Below are positions 26,140 through 34,970 of a stretch of 64,000 nucleotides of DNA, one piece after another. Made by a program: the position numbers and the translations under genes. The notes under the pieces were generated by a model. That model searched no databases and was not told the origin of the DNA. It saw nothing but the letters and a program-made list of their open reading frames with translations. Numbering within the stretch: position 1 is the stretch's first letter; each line of letters starts with the position of its first letter. Origin of the DNA: a bacterium (GTDB lineage Bacteria; Vulcanimicrobiota; Vulcanimicrobiia; Vulcanimicrobiales; Vulcanimicrobiaceae). The stretch is taken from positions 1-64,000 of the forward strand of contig JAJZED010000003.1 in the NCBI GenBank assembly GCA_021805775.1. Reading direction: 5' to 3'.

Positions 26140-26864
26140 TTCGCAAATTTCTCGCCCCAGTCGCCCTGCTCGCGCTCGTCGCAGCGGCACCGCAGCCGCC
26201 TCTTGAGCTCTCGTTACGTTTCGCGCGCACGAGTTTCGATCTTCTCGATCCGGTCGGCATTCAACTCATCGTCGATAACCCGGGCGATCGTCGACGCGTC
26301 GTCGCCTTTGCGACGCCGAATGAATACGCACTTGCGATCTATCGCGGTAGGAGCGAAATTTGGCATTCCGCCGCCGTTTCAACCGAAAGCTCCCCACCGC
26401 TCGGGAAAACCCACGTGCGCAATATCCCTCCGGGAGCATCGGTCTTCGTTACCTACGTTTGGAACGCGCTCGACGCTCGCAACACGAGCCCCGCACAAGG
26501 GCGCTACCGCGTTGTCGCAACGTTCGCCGGCGTCGGCACCCACTTGCGGGCGACGCGCATGCTGCGATTCATCGCGCCCCTACAACCAAACTCCGTCGCA
26601 CGCCTTCCCGTCGGTAGCGTGGCAACGATAGCCGGGAGGCTCGACCCCGACCGCGATTCCATTAGCTCCGCCGGATATTCCTTGCGCCTTTCGCGAATCG
26701 TGCGCGGTGTGGTGGCCGGGCGTTGCATCGTCGTTCGCGGACAGGTTACCGCGCTGCGCGGCGTGCGCGGTTTCGCCGTTAGCCGTTCGGCCCTACTACA
26801 AAACGATGGTAGAGTTCACGACTGCGATTCCGTAGTTGCTCGATATCACCATCGTTTTCGATAA
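26136..26864 (+). CDS. Exported BsuPI-like domain protein
   Basis: 242 residues from GTG 26136, which overlaps the amidohydrolase stop as GTGA. A signal peptide ends at LVAAAPQ. The next ~110 residues (LELSLRFARTSFDLLDPVG, VTYVWNALDARNTSPAQ, GRYRVVATF) fit the immunoglobulin-like BsuPI proteinase-inhibitor fold. The rest is unassigned. The 3' end overlaps coaE on the other strand by 86 bases, an unusually long tail-to-tail overlap. Confidence 0.65.
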   Translation: MIRKFLAPVALLALVAAAPQPPLELSLRFARTSFDLLDPVGIQLIVDNPGDRRRVVAFATPNEYALAIYRGRSEIWHSAAVSTESSPPLGKTHVRNIPPGASVFVTYVWNALDARNTSPAQGRYRVVATFAGVGTHLRATRMLRFIAPLQPNSVARLPVGSVATIAGRLDPDRDSISSAGYSLRLSRIVRGVVAGRCIVVRGQVTALRGVRGFAVSRSALLQNDGRVHDCDSVVARYHHRFR

Positions 26865-27369
26865 TTTCGTCGGCGAGCGCGCGCGCGCGTTCGGGCTCGA
26901 TCTGCGCGCGCATACGTGCGCGCACTGCATCCCGTTGGGCTCCGTCGCGAGTCATTACGCGTTCGATCCTTCGCTCCGGCGGTGCGACGACCAGCACCGT
27001 GCGGTCGACGAGCTTTGCGTAGTCGGTTTCGAAGAGCAACGGTACGACGTGTACGATCAGTTGCCCCGGCGCGGCTTCGCGCTCCCGTGCGAAGGCGATC
27101 CGTCGAATCTCCGGGTGCAGAATTCCGTTGAGTTTGAGGCGCTCGGCGTCGTCGTCGAATACCGCTTCGGCGAGCGCGGAGCGATCGAGTTTACCATCGA
27201 CGACGCTGCCGGGCCAGTGTCGGCCGATCGAAGCTAACGCGCTGCTTCCCGGCGCGACCGCCTCGCGCGCTACATCGTCGGTATCGATAACGAATGCGCC
27301 GCATCTTTCCAACTCGGCAGCCACCTCGCTCTTTCCGCTGCCGATTCCGCCGGTCAATCCTAATCGCAT
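26779..27369 (-). CDS. coaE: Dephospho-CoA kinase
   Basis: 196 residues. It phosphorylates dephospho-CoA in the last step of coenzyme A synthesis. The P-loop GLTGGIGSGKSEVA is at the N-terminus, DTDDVAREAV is the substrate site, and LHPEIRR and VPLLFE follow in family order. The gene lies downstream of S1 on the same strand, with a strong hairpin between them. Confidence 0.94.
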   Translation of the reverse strand: MRLGLTGGIGSGKSEVAAELERCGAFVIDTDDVAREAVAPGSSALASIGRHWPGSVVDGKLDRSALAEAVFDDDAERLKLNGILHPEIRRIAFAREREAAPGQLIVHVVPLLFETDYAKLVDRTVLVVAPPERRIERVMTRDGAQRDAVRARMRAQIEPERARALADEIIENDGDIEQLRNRSRELYHRFVVGPNG

Positions 27370-27384
27370 AGGCGCTTCATACGC

Positions 27385-27422
27385 AGAGAGGGGAACGCGT
27401 TCCCGCGTTCCCCTCTCTTTTT
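27385..27422 (+). terminator. Perfect 15-bp hairpin between S1 and coaE
   Basis: AGAGAGGGGAACGCG (27385-27399), a TTCC loop, then CGCGTTCCCCTCTCT (27404-27418) and a T-run to 27422. As an intrinsic terminator it reads on the plus strand, although flanking genes are on the minus strand. On the minus strand the hairpin has an A-run before and no U-run after it. It may stop antisense transcription from the BsuPI-like gene or protect an mRNA end. Confidence 0.6.
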
Positions 27423-27443
27423 ACCGGTGACCGGAGCTGTCGA

Positions 27444-28628
27444 CTACGGTGTTTCGCCCTCGGCGATCTCGGCTTCGGGCATCGCCGCCTCGGCGACCGG
27501 GAGAGCGACGTCGACATCTTCGTCGATAGCGATCGCTTCGATCTCTTCCAACGGAACGTCGGCGACGTGCTGGATCGAGGCCGTGATACGACGCGTTGCG
27601 TGGTTGACCGTGAGCAGCGTGACGCTGACATCCTGGCCCTGCGCGTAGTTGGCAGCGCCGTCGAACTCGCCTTTGGGCACCATCGCCAGAATTCCGGGAA
27701 CGATCTCCACGAGGAGATAATTCGGCGTAACTTTGACGATCTGTGCGGTGAGTTGGTTGGTCTCGTAGATCTTGTCCGCGTGCTGATCCCAGGGATCGGG
27801 CAGCGCGTGCTTGAGCGAGAGACTCACCTTCTTGGCATCTTGATCGAACTTCATGATCTCGACGCTGACGACATCGCCGATCTTCACGACTTCCGAAGGG
27901 TGCTTGATGCGAGCGTATGAGAGCTCGCTGTTGTGGATCAACCCGTCGATGCCGCCGAGATCGACGAACGCGCCGAAATCGGCGAGCCGCACGACGACGC
28001 CTTCGCGGATCTGCCCGACTTCGAGCATGCCGAGCAACTCTTGCTTCTTGGCCTGCATCTCTTCTTCAAGAACGAGGCGCTGCGAGAGAACGACGCGATG
28101 GCGCTTGTGGTCGAGGTCGATGACCTTCAGCCGCAATTGCTGACCGATCGTTTCTTCCAAATTGCCGACCGGCTGACGACGAATCTGCGATGCCGGAACG
28201 AATCCGCGCATGCCGAGGTCGACGAGAACGCCGCCCTTCACGACCTGCGTGACCGTCGCTTCGATCACTTCGTCGCGTTCGTGCGATTCGATAACTTTCT
28301 CCCACGTCTTGAGCGCGCGCGCGCGACGTTCGGAAAGGAAGAGGGTACCGTCGAGCTCGTCGATGCGATGGATCATCACTTCGAGCGAGTCCCCGACCTT
28401 GAGGCTCTTGGGATCGATCGCGAGCGACAATTCGCGGAAGGGCAATACGCCCTCCGATTTGCCGCCGACATCGACGAGAAACTCGTCTTTGTCTTTCTGC
28501 ACGATCATGCCGTTGAGAACTTGGCCTTCGTCGAGAACGCGCAGCGATTCTTCGTAGAGACGCTGCTCGAGCGCGAGCTGATCTTCTTCTTCGCCCTGCG
28601 GATGGGCGAGTTCGGTGGTAGAGATGAT
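27444..28628 (-). CDS. rpsA: Ribosomal protein S1-like, four S1 domains
   Basis: Up to 394 residues. Four S1 RNA-binding units start near GQVLNGMIVQ, ERDEVIEATVT, VGQIREGVVVRL and LTAQIVKVT; an acidic tail follows. It helps recruit mRNA to the 30S subunit. The first ATG (28508) would remove the first strand of S1 domain 1 and has no ribosome-binding site. Reading upstream gives STTELAHPQGEEEDQLALEQ and more, with no ATG, GTG or TTG. ATC codons at 28628 and 28625 follow AGGA by five and eight bases. I therefore place the start at AUC; ATG 28508 is the conventional alternative. Confidence 0.9.
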   Translation of the reverse strand: MISTTELAHPQGEEEDQLALEQRLYEESLRVLDEGQVLNGMIVQKDKDEFLVDVGGKSEGVLPFRELSLAIDPKSLKVGDSLEVMIHRIDELDGTLFLSERRARALKTWEKVIESHERDEVIEATVTQVVKGGVLVDLGMRGFVPASQIRRQPVGNLEETIGQQLRLKVIDLDHKRHRVVLSQRLVLEEEMQAKKQELLGMLEVGQIREGVVVRLADFGAFVDLGGIDGLIHNSELSYARIKHPSEVVKIGDVVSVEIMKFDQDAKKVSLSLKHALPDPWDQHADKIYETNQLTAQIVKVTPNYLLVEIVPGILAMVPKGEFDGAANYAQGQDVSVTLLTVNHATRRITASIQHVADVPLEEIEAIAIDEDVDVALPVAEAAMPEAEIAEGETP

Positions 28629-28664
28629 TGTTGTCCTGCCTTTAATTTTTTATTTTCGCGAAGA

Positions 28665-29477
28665 CTACCGTTGACATTGCCCGCACCACCAGGTGCCTCG
28701 ACCTGCGATAACCGTTCTCCGGATCGGCGTCCCGCAGCGCAGGCAGCCTTCCCCGAGTCGTCCGTAGACCGCAAGGGCGTTTTGAAAGCCGCCTTTGAGA
28801 CCCTCGGCGTCGACATAATCGTCGACGGTCGTTCCGCGCATCTCGATCGCTCGTTCGAGCACATCGATAATGGAGCGGCGCAAGCGCTCGCGCGCAGGCC
28901 CCCGCAGCGACCCTGCGGGGCGACTCGGCCGAATTCCGGCGAGCCAAAGCGACTCGCATGCATAGATATTCCCTATGCCTGCGACTCGCCGCTGATCGAG
29001 AAGCAAAGCCTTGATCGGCGTTCTTCGCTTCGCCAGGATAGCGCCAAAGCGCTCGCCTGTAAAGGCGCCATCGAGCGGCTCGGGGCCAATATCGGCATCC
29101 CATGCCTCGTTCGGCTCGATCAAGCGCATCCGGCCGAAGGTACGGGTGTCGGCGAAGGCGAGGCGCCGCCCGTCGGCAAGCGCGAGAACGACGTAAGTCG
29201 CAGGAAAATCGCGCTCGCTTGGGGCCTGGACGACCAGTCGCCCGGTCATACGCAGCGAGGTAAGCAGGCGCCGACCCGAGCCCAGCTCGATGACGACGTA
29301 CTTCGCGCGCCGCTCGACAGCCTCGATCCGCTCGCCTTGCAACGCCGCAGCGAAATCTATCCCTGCCGGGGCCTGCACCATCTTCTGTTTGCGGACTTCG
29401 ACGGCGCGGATCTGCGCTCCGACGACGGCGCCGCGCAGGCCGCGCGCGATCGTCTCGACTTCAGGGAGCTCGGGCAT
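28665..29477 (-). CDS. mutM: Formamidopyrimidine-DNA glycosylase
   Basis: 270 residues. It removes 8-oxoguanine and formamidopyrimidines and cuts the abasic site. PELPEVETIARGL gives the catalytic Pro2 and Glu3; KYVVIELGSG has the conserved Lys; RVAGIGNIYACESLW is the helix-two-turn-helix; the C-terminal zinc finger reads CLRCGTPI ... CGQC. Full length. It lies between DUF192 and S1 on the same strand. Confidence 0.96.
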   Translation of the reverse strand: MPELPEVETIARGLRGAVVGAQIRAVEVRKQKMVQAPAGIDFAAALQGERIEAVERRAKYVVIELGSGRRLLTSLRMTGRLVVQAPSERDFPATYVVLALADGRRLAFADTRTFGRMRLIEPNEAWDADIGPEPLDGAFTGERFGAILAKRRTPIKALLLDQRRVAGIGNIYACESLWLAGIRPSRPAGSLRGPARERLRRSIIDVLERAIEMRGTTVDDYVDAEGLKGGFQNALAVYGRLGEGCLRCGTPIRRTVIAGRGTWWCGQCQR

Positions 29478-29492
29478 CGCGCGGCGCTACCC

Positions 29493-29924
29493 CTACTTCG
29501 GCAGCGACGGAATCGTCAATTTCTCGCCGGCGACGATGCCGAGGCGCCGAGCCTCCCCGGCGCCGAGTTCCAGAACGTATTGCGCGCGCGCATGGATCAG
29601 CGGAATCGCGTTATCGGGGGTCCCCGGCGGAAGCACCGGCACGCGCGAAAACACGGCGCGCACCAAACCATCGTGCTCGATAAAAACCATATCGAGCGGC
29701 ATCAGCGTATCCTTCATCCAAAAATCGCGCTCGCTGTTGCGCCCGAACACGAAGATCATTCCCTGCGCCGGATCGAGGCGCGTCCGTTCCATGAGGCCGA
29801 GTTCGTGCGAGCGCTCGCTGCGCGCAACCCACAGATGCATCGCGGCTCGCGGCGCATTCATCGTTACTATCGGCAGCGAGGATTGCCCGGCGATCAAGAG
29901 CGCCGCGGCGAGAAGTTTAAGCAT
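29493..29924 (-). CDS. DUF192 family protein, exported
   Basis: 143 residues. A short hydrophobic N-terminus (LKLLAAALLIAGQSS) suggests export. The DUF192 core is complete: LWVARSERSHELGLMERTRL, GMIFVFGRNSERDFWMKDTL, PLDMVFIEHDG and YVLELGAGEARRLGI. The function of this widespread family is unknown. Its start overlaps the end of polA by eight bases, so it is translated with it. Confidence 0.88.
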   Translation of the reverse strand: MLKLLAAALLIAGQSSLPIVTMNAPRAAMHLWVARSERSHELGLMERTRLDPAQGMIFVFGRNSERDFWMKDTLMPLDMVFIEHDGLVRAVFSRVPVLPPGTPDNAIPLIHARAQYVLELGAGEARRLGIVAGEKLTIPSLPK

Positions 29925-32538
29925 CGAATCGCTCCGTTTCAGCCCAGTTCGCGCCCGCTTTGACGCTCACATCGAGCGGCACGGAGAGTTCCATTGCATG
30001 CTCCATCGCGTCGCGAACGACCGCGGCCACGCGGTCGCGCGCCGAAGCTGCCACATCGATGAGAAGTTCGTCGTGAATCTGCAACAGCATGACTGCATCC
30101 TCCCCGTACTCGCGCAACGCGCGGTCGACGCGAATCATCGCCAACTTCATCAGATCGGCGGCGCTGCCTTGAAGTGGCGCATTGGTCGCCTCTCGTTCGG
30201 CGGCGTTCCGAAGCATGGTATTGCTCGAGCTCAGCGCCGGCATGTAGCGGCGACGCCCGAGAATCGTGCTGACGTACCCATCTTCCCGCCCCCGTTCGAG
30301 CGTCTTCGCGATATAGGCGCGGACGCTGGGAAAGCGCGCAAAGTAGCGTTCGGTAATGCTGCGCGCGAGCGTACGATCGATCTCCAGGCGTGCGGCGAGC
30401 CCGAAATCCGACATGCCGTAGAGCAGCCCGAAATTTACGACCTTGGCCATGCGTCGCTGCTCGCTTTCGATCTGCGCGCCGGGCGCGAGGCCGAAGATCT
30501 CACGCGCCGTGAAATCGTGGATGTCGATTCCTTCGCGAAAAGCGCGCCGCATCGCCTCGTCTCCGGAGAGGTGCGCCATCAAGCGCAGTTCGATCTGGCT
30601 GTAGTCGGCGCTTAGCAAGAGTCTTCCCGGCGCGCTTGCAACGAAGGCGCGCCGAATACGCCGCCCGATCCCCGCACGCACCGGAATATTTTGCAAGTTG
30701 GGATTGGTCGAAGAGAGCCGTCCGGTCGCCGTAACCGTTTGGTTGAAGACCGTATGAATGCGTCCGTCCTGAGGGTCGCGCAGCCCCGGCAGCACGTCCA
30801 CGTAGGTGTTTTTGAGCTTCGTGAGCTCCCGCCATTCCAGAATATCGGCGCAAATTCGGTGATCGCGCGCGAGCGGTTGCAACACTTCGACTCCGGTCGC
30901 CCAGCCCGTTTTATTTTTTTTGCCGCCGGGAAGCGCCAGTTTTTCGAAGAGAATGCGCCCGAGTTGTTGCGGCGAGCCGATATTAAATGGTTCTCCGGCC
31001 GCTTCGACGATGCGTTCGGCGATGCTGGCGATGCTGGCGGTTAATTCGACCGAAAACTCTTGCAACGCTTGCGCGTCGATGGCGATGCCCGCCTCTTCCA
31101 TCCGCGCAAGAATCGGCGGCAACGGTAACTCGACGTCGCGATAGAGAGCGAGCTGTTCGCGCTCGGCAAGCAATGCGGTTCCGCGCTGCGCGACGCGTGC
31201 GGCGATATCGGCGAAGACGGCGGCATCGCGCACCGGCTCTTCGTCGAGTACCGCGAGGGCGGCCTCGGCGGGGTCGGTGCAACTGCGCGAAGGCTCCAGC
31301 AAATGCGCCGCCAGCATCGCATCGTCGGCGAAGGTTGGGAGAGCGACTCCGCGTTCGTCGAGCGCGCGAACCAGCCGCTTCGTATCGTATCCCACGACGG
31401 ATCCGGCACCGGTCAGCGCGCGTTCGAGCGCCGAACGAATCGCCTCGCCTCGCAGAGCGTCGAGTCGGAACGAGAGCCCTGCATGCGGCGCAGCGCTCAC
31501 GCCGATCGCGTCGCCTTCGATCGCGAGCGCGACGTACGGCGCGCTCGCCATCCGTTGCAATTCTTCTCCCAATTGCACGAAATCCGGCGGATCGACTGCG
31601 GCGACATAAGAACGAAATGCGCCGCCGGGCGCGCGCAGCGACGCCATGAGCGGCAAGTCGTCGGTCGGCGGCGGCTCCAACTTGCGCAGCAGCGTGCGAA
31701 ATTCCAGCTCGCGATAGAGTGCGTATTGACGCGCCGGGTCGGGCGGGCGCACGCGGGCCGCCTCCCAGTCCAGCACGACCGGTAGGTTGCGATCGACGCG
31801 CGAAACATCGCGACAGAGTCGCGCTTGCTCGCCGTGCTCGCGAACGAGGGCCTCCCAGCGCGGTTTGCCGGCGAGTGCGGGATCGGCGAGCAACGCATCG
31901 AGCGTACCGGCCGCCTGCATGAGCGCGATTGCGGTTTTTTCACCGATGCCTGGAATGCCGGGAAGATTATCCGACGGGTCGCCCTTGAGGCCGCGGTAAT
32001 CGGCGAGCTGCTCGGGGTCGAGCCCGTATCGTTCGCGAACGGCAGCACGATCGTAGCGCACGAGATCGGTGACGCTGCGCCGCGTAGCGAGCACCAACGT
32101 TGCGTCGTCGACGATCTGGAGGAGATCGTTATCTCCCGTCACCACCAACGTTTGCGCTCCGGCACGCTCTGCTTGCGCGGCAAGCGTTGCGATGATGTCA
32201 TCCGCTTCGTTTCCGTCGAGTTCGGCGATCGGAATTCCGAACACCTCAAGCACGCGCCGCACCAAGGCGAACTGGGAGCGCAACTCATCGGGCATCGCTT
32301 CGCGCTGCGCCTTATATTGCGGCATCATCTCCATCCGATGCGCCGGCAAGCCGCGATCGAACGCTGCAATCGCGTGGGTCGGGCGTTCGTTTTCGAGAAT
32401 TTTCACTAACGTCGTCGTAAAACCGTACGCCGCGTTGATCGGGACGCCGCCGACGGTCGTCAACGGCGGCAGCGCGAAAAACGCGCGATACACGAGGCCG
32501 TAGGTATCGAGTAAGAGCAGACGCCGATCGTCGGGCAT
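29917..32538 (-). CDS. polA: DNA polymerase I
   Basis: 873 residues. The 5'-3' exonuclease domain (1-290) has LLLLDTYGLVYRAFFAL and GDPSDNLPGIPGIGEKTA. The central 3'-5' exonuclease domain has lost the DxE motif (ALAIEGDAIG stands in its place), so proofreading is predicted absent. The polymerase domain has LLSADYSQIELRLMAHLSGD, the O-helix KVVNFGLLYG and LLQIHDELL. ATG 32538 is preferred over the upstream TTG; it overlaps the macroglobulin-like stop as TGATG. Confidence 0.96.
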   Translation of the reverse strand: MPDDRRLLLLDTYGLVYRAFFALPPLTTVGGVPINAAYGFTTTLVKILENERPTHAIAAFDRGLPAHRMEMMPQYKAQREAMPDELRSQFALVRRVLEVFGIPIAELDGNEADDIIATLAAQAERAGAQTLVVTGDNDLLQIVDDATLVLATRRSVTDLVRYDRAAVRERYGLDPEQLADYRGLKGDPSDNLPGIPGIGEKTAIALMQAAGTLDALLADPALAGKPRWEALVREHGEQARLCRDVSRVDRNLPVVLDWEAARVRPPDPARQYALYRELEFRTLLRKLEPPPTDDLPLMASLRAPGGAFRSYVAAVDPPDFVQLGEELQRMASAPYVALAIEGDAIGVSAAPHAGLSFRLDALRGEAIRSALERALTGAGSVVGYDTKRLVRALDERGVALPTFADDAMLAAHLLEPSRSCTDPAEAALAVLDEEPVRDAAVFADIAARVAQRGTALLAEREQLALYRDVELPLPPILARMEEAGIAIDAQALQEFSVELTASIASIAERIVEAAGEPFNIGSPQQLGRILFEKLALPGGKKNKTGWATGVEVLQPLARDHRICADILEWRELTKLKNTYVDVLPGLRDPQDGRIHTVFNQTVTATGRLSSTNPNLQNIPVRAGIGRRIRRAFVASAPGRLLLSADYSQIELRLMAHLSGDEAMRRAFREGIDIHDFTAREIFGLAPGAQIESEQRRMAKVVNFGLLYGMSDFGLAARLEIDRTLARSITERYFARFPSVRAYIAKTLERGREDGYVSTILGRRRYMPALSSSNTMLRNAAEREATNAPLQGSAADLMKLAMIRVDRALREYGEDAVMLLQIHDELLIDVAASARDRVAAVVRDAMEHAMELSVPLDVSVKAGANWAETERFDA

Positions 32539-34910
32539 CAATGCACCTCGAGCCGCATCGACCCGGCGACGACCCGCCCGTCGTCGCAGATTTTTAATAC
32601 CGAGAGCGTGTACCGCCCGGCATCTTCAGGAAGATGGAACGGAAGTATGTCGCTCGCCGACGGTTCGACGCTCCACGCCACCGTCGATGTATCCGATTGC
32701 GCGATGGTGAGGTTGCTCGGCGGCAACGCGACGCGCTCGAAGCCGAGAACCTCCGGATGTTTGCCGGTCGAGTCGACCCACGGGTGCCACGTCGTTTCGG
32801 GAGGAGCGCTGTTGAGCGTGAGCGTTGCGCCGACGGCGAGCAGGCCCGGTGCATCGTCGAAGAGCGCGCTCCCCGACGGAACGCCGCGACTGATGCGCAA
32901 CACGACGGTGCCGGCGCCGTCGGCAAAGGGGCCCATCGCGAGTTTTGCAAGCGATCCGGGGCGCCCGTCGTCGCCGATCGTTCGCAATCTTGCCTGCGCG
33001 GGGCGCCCCGGCGTATCGAGCGGAAGCGCGATCGTGTTCCAAGCGATCGCACCGGCGCGCACCATCGCCGCACCGATCGAAACCGTTCCCAACGCCGTAC
33101 GCGCGGTGAACGCTCCATGCGCGATTCCGTTCCCGTCGTCGGCGACATCGGATTCCACGCCCAACGCGCTCTCCAACGTAAAGAGCGTGTTGCCGCGCGC
33201 GCCGGGCGAACGCGCGGTAACGCCGATGCGCTCTCCCTGCGTGTAACGAGAGGCGGAGAGTGCGAGCGAGACCGCCGCGCTACCGATCTCGCCGGTATCT
33301 TGCGCTTGTGGAACGACGTCGATTTGGTCGGCGTCTTTCGCTTTTTGGCCGTCGCGATCGATCTCGGCGATAATGAGATTGGTGCCGAGATCGGGCGTGC
33401 TAAATGCTCCGCGAACGAAGCCGTTGCTGCCGAGCGTCAGCACTTGGCGTTGCACCGATGCACCGTGCGAGAGCGTGACGACGACCTTCGCCCCGCCAAG
33501 AGGCGCGAGCGTGTCGACATCGTTCGCGTAGATATCGAAGCCCAACGGCGTACCCAACGATTGTCGGCGATGAAACGGCCGCACGCGAATGGTAAAGGGT
33601 GCGGTGGGCACCGTGACGCGCGTCTCGGCGCTTGCCCCACCGGAGGAGATCGTCACGCCGTAGGTCGAGGCGAGCCCATCGGTCGGCATCGGGATGGAGA
33701 GGTCGGCCGCGCCGTTTGCATCGGTACGCACCGTCGTTTTCAACCACTTAGAGATCGCCCACGGCCGCCGTTTTTCTTCGAAACCGACGACGACGTGCGG
33801 CGAGCGAACGATCGTCACCGTAATCGGAAGATCGCCGACCGCGCGGCCGTCACGACGAGCTTCGATACGCAACGGAATATCGGCGTTTGCGGGGCAACGC
33901 CCGTTGCAAGCCGAGCGCACGTTGAGCGCGATGCCGTCGGCATCGGCGTCGACGTGCAAGGTCGCGCCCGCAATTCCCGAGAGGCCCTGCGCGAGCACCG
34001 CGTAATCGCCGCTGCGTGCATCGGCGGGAATCGCAACCGTCGTGGAAAATGCACCGGCGCGATCGAGCGGCACGCGCACGTCTGCAATCGAGATCGGCCC
34101 ATTACGCACGCTCAACGTGACGTCGCCGCGAGCCGGGCGGAGGAGTTCGCCGTCGCGCGTGCGCGCGAATCCGACGATGCGCACGCTCTCGCCGGCATGC
34201 ACGACCGCACTCTCCAATCGCACGCCGAGTATCTCCGGTGGAAGCGGTGCCTGCGGCAAGAGCGAAACGAATGCATAGCTGCCGCCCCACTGCCCGAGCG
34301 CAAAAACCGGCCACGGCGCACGATCCCAACGCACGATTCCGCGCGCATCGGTGTAGCGCACGACGAAACGGCTATTCACCACGAACATCACGCGCATGTG
34401 CGGCCGCGGTTTTCCGGTGCGCAGATCGGCGGCGTAGATCATCAGCCCGCCAGGCGTCTGTTTGGCGATCATACCGACATCGGTGCGATCGATCCAGACC
34501 TGTTCGCCGACGCCGCCGCGCCGAGCTTCGACGACGAAGAACCCCGCGCGCGATCCGAGCGGCACCTGCACGACGTTGGCTTGAAAACGATAGCCACCGG
34601 GCGGGGTAAAGTTCCAGCGGACGACCGCTTTTCGCCGACTCACATCGATCGCGCGCGGACGCGAGTTGCTCCCGGCGGTCAGCACGTCACCGGGGTCGAC
34701 GGCGTAGGCGGCAAAGCTCACCGGCGCGCTGGAATAGGTGTCGAGCCGCACCACCGTCGGTTGCCACGGCACGTCGCTATCGTGGGCAAAGAGTGCGAAA
34801 TATCCATCGAGCCGATGGAGATCGACGATGGGGCGGGCCGCCCCCACGGGGGCGAGCGAAAGGACGAGGAGAGCGCAGGCGAGCCCGAGCGCGCGAAAAC
34901 GACGTACCAT
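32538..34910 (-). CDS. Exported alpha-2-macroglobulin-like MG-domain protein
   Basis: 790 residues. A signal peptide ends at APVGAAR. Two macroglobulin-type units are recognisable: GGLMIYAADLRTGKPRPHM with VRYTDARGIVRWD, and VHAGESVRIVGFARTRDGEL with LSVRNGPI. More beta-sandwich units follow. There is no CxEQ thioester and no alpha-hairpin toroid, so it cannot trap proteases covalently as bacterial A2M does; it may be a structural or partner protein. It is tightly coupled to polA, an odd pairing. Confidence 0.72.
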   Translation of the reverse strand: MVRRFRALGLACALLVLSLAPVGAARPIVDLHRLDGYFALFAHDSDVPWQPTVVRLDTYSSAPVSFAAYAVDPGDVLTAGSNSRPRAIDVSRRKAVVRWNFTPPGGYRFQANVVQVPLGSRAGFFVVEARRGGVGEQVWIDRTDVGMIAKQTPGGLMIYAADLRTGKPRPHMRVMFVVNSRFVVRYTDARGIVRWDRAPWPVFALGQWGGSYAFVSLLPQAPLPPEILGVRLESAVVHAGESVRIVGFARTRDGELLRPARGDVTLSVRNGPISIADVRVPLDRAGAFSTTVAIPADARSGDYAVLAQGLSGIAGATLHVDADADGIALNVRSACNGRCPANADIPLRIEARRDGRAVGDLPITVTIVRSPHVVVGFEEKRRPWAISKWLKTTVRTDANGAADLSIPMPTDGLASTYGVTISSGGASAETRVTVPTAPFTIRVRPFHRRQSLGTPLGFDIYANDVDTLAPLGGAKVVVTLSHGASVQRQVLTLGSNGFVRGAFSTPDLGTNLIIAEIDRDGQKAKDADQIDVVPQAQDTGEIGSAAVSLALSASRYTQGERIGVTARSPGARGNTLFTLESALGVESDVADDGNGIAHGAFTARTALGTVSIGAAMVRAGAIAWNTIALPLDTPGRPAQARLRTIGDDGRPGSLAKLAMGPFADGAGTVVLRISRGVPSGSALFDDAPGLLAVGATLTLNSAPPETTWHPWVDSTGKHPEVLGFERVALPPSNLTIAQSDTSTVAWSVEPSASDILPFHLPEDAGRYTLSVLKICDDGRVVAGSMRLEVH

Positions 34911-34970
34911 GAGCAGAGCGCGCTTCGGAGGCGGAACCCCCAGCCCCTACGAATCGTTAACCCCACGCTC

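Noticed and set aside
27933-29963. 676-codon plus-strand open frame
   Set aside because: It runs antisense across rpsA, mutM and DUF192, all of which have clear motifs; the open frame is a by-product of GC-rich codon use.
32634-34970. Very long plus-strand open frame leading into the exported protein at 34971
   Set aside because: It is antisense to the macroglobulin-like gene, Arg-rich with no domain, and only its last part, from ATG 34971, looks like a protein.
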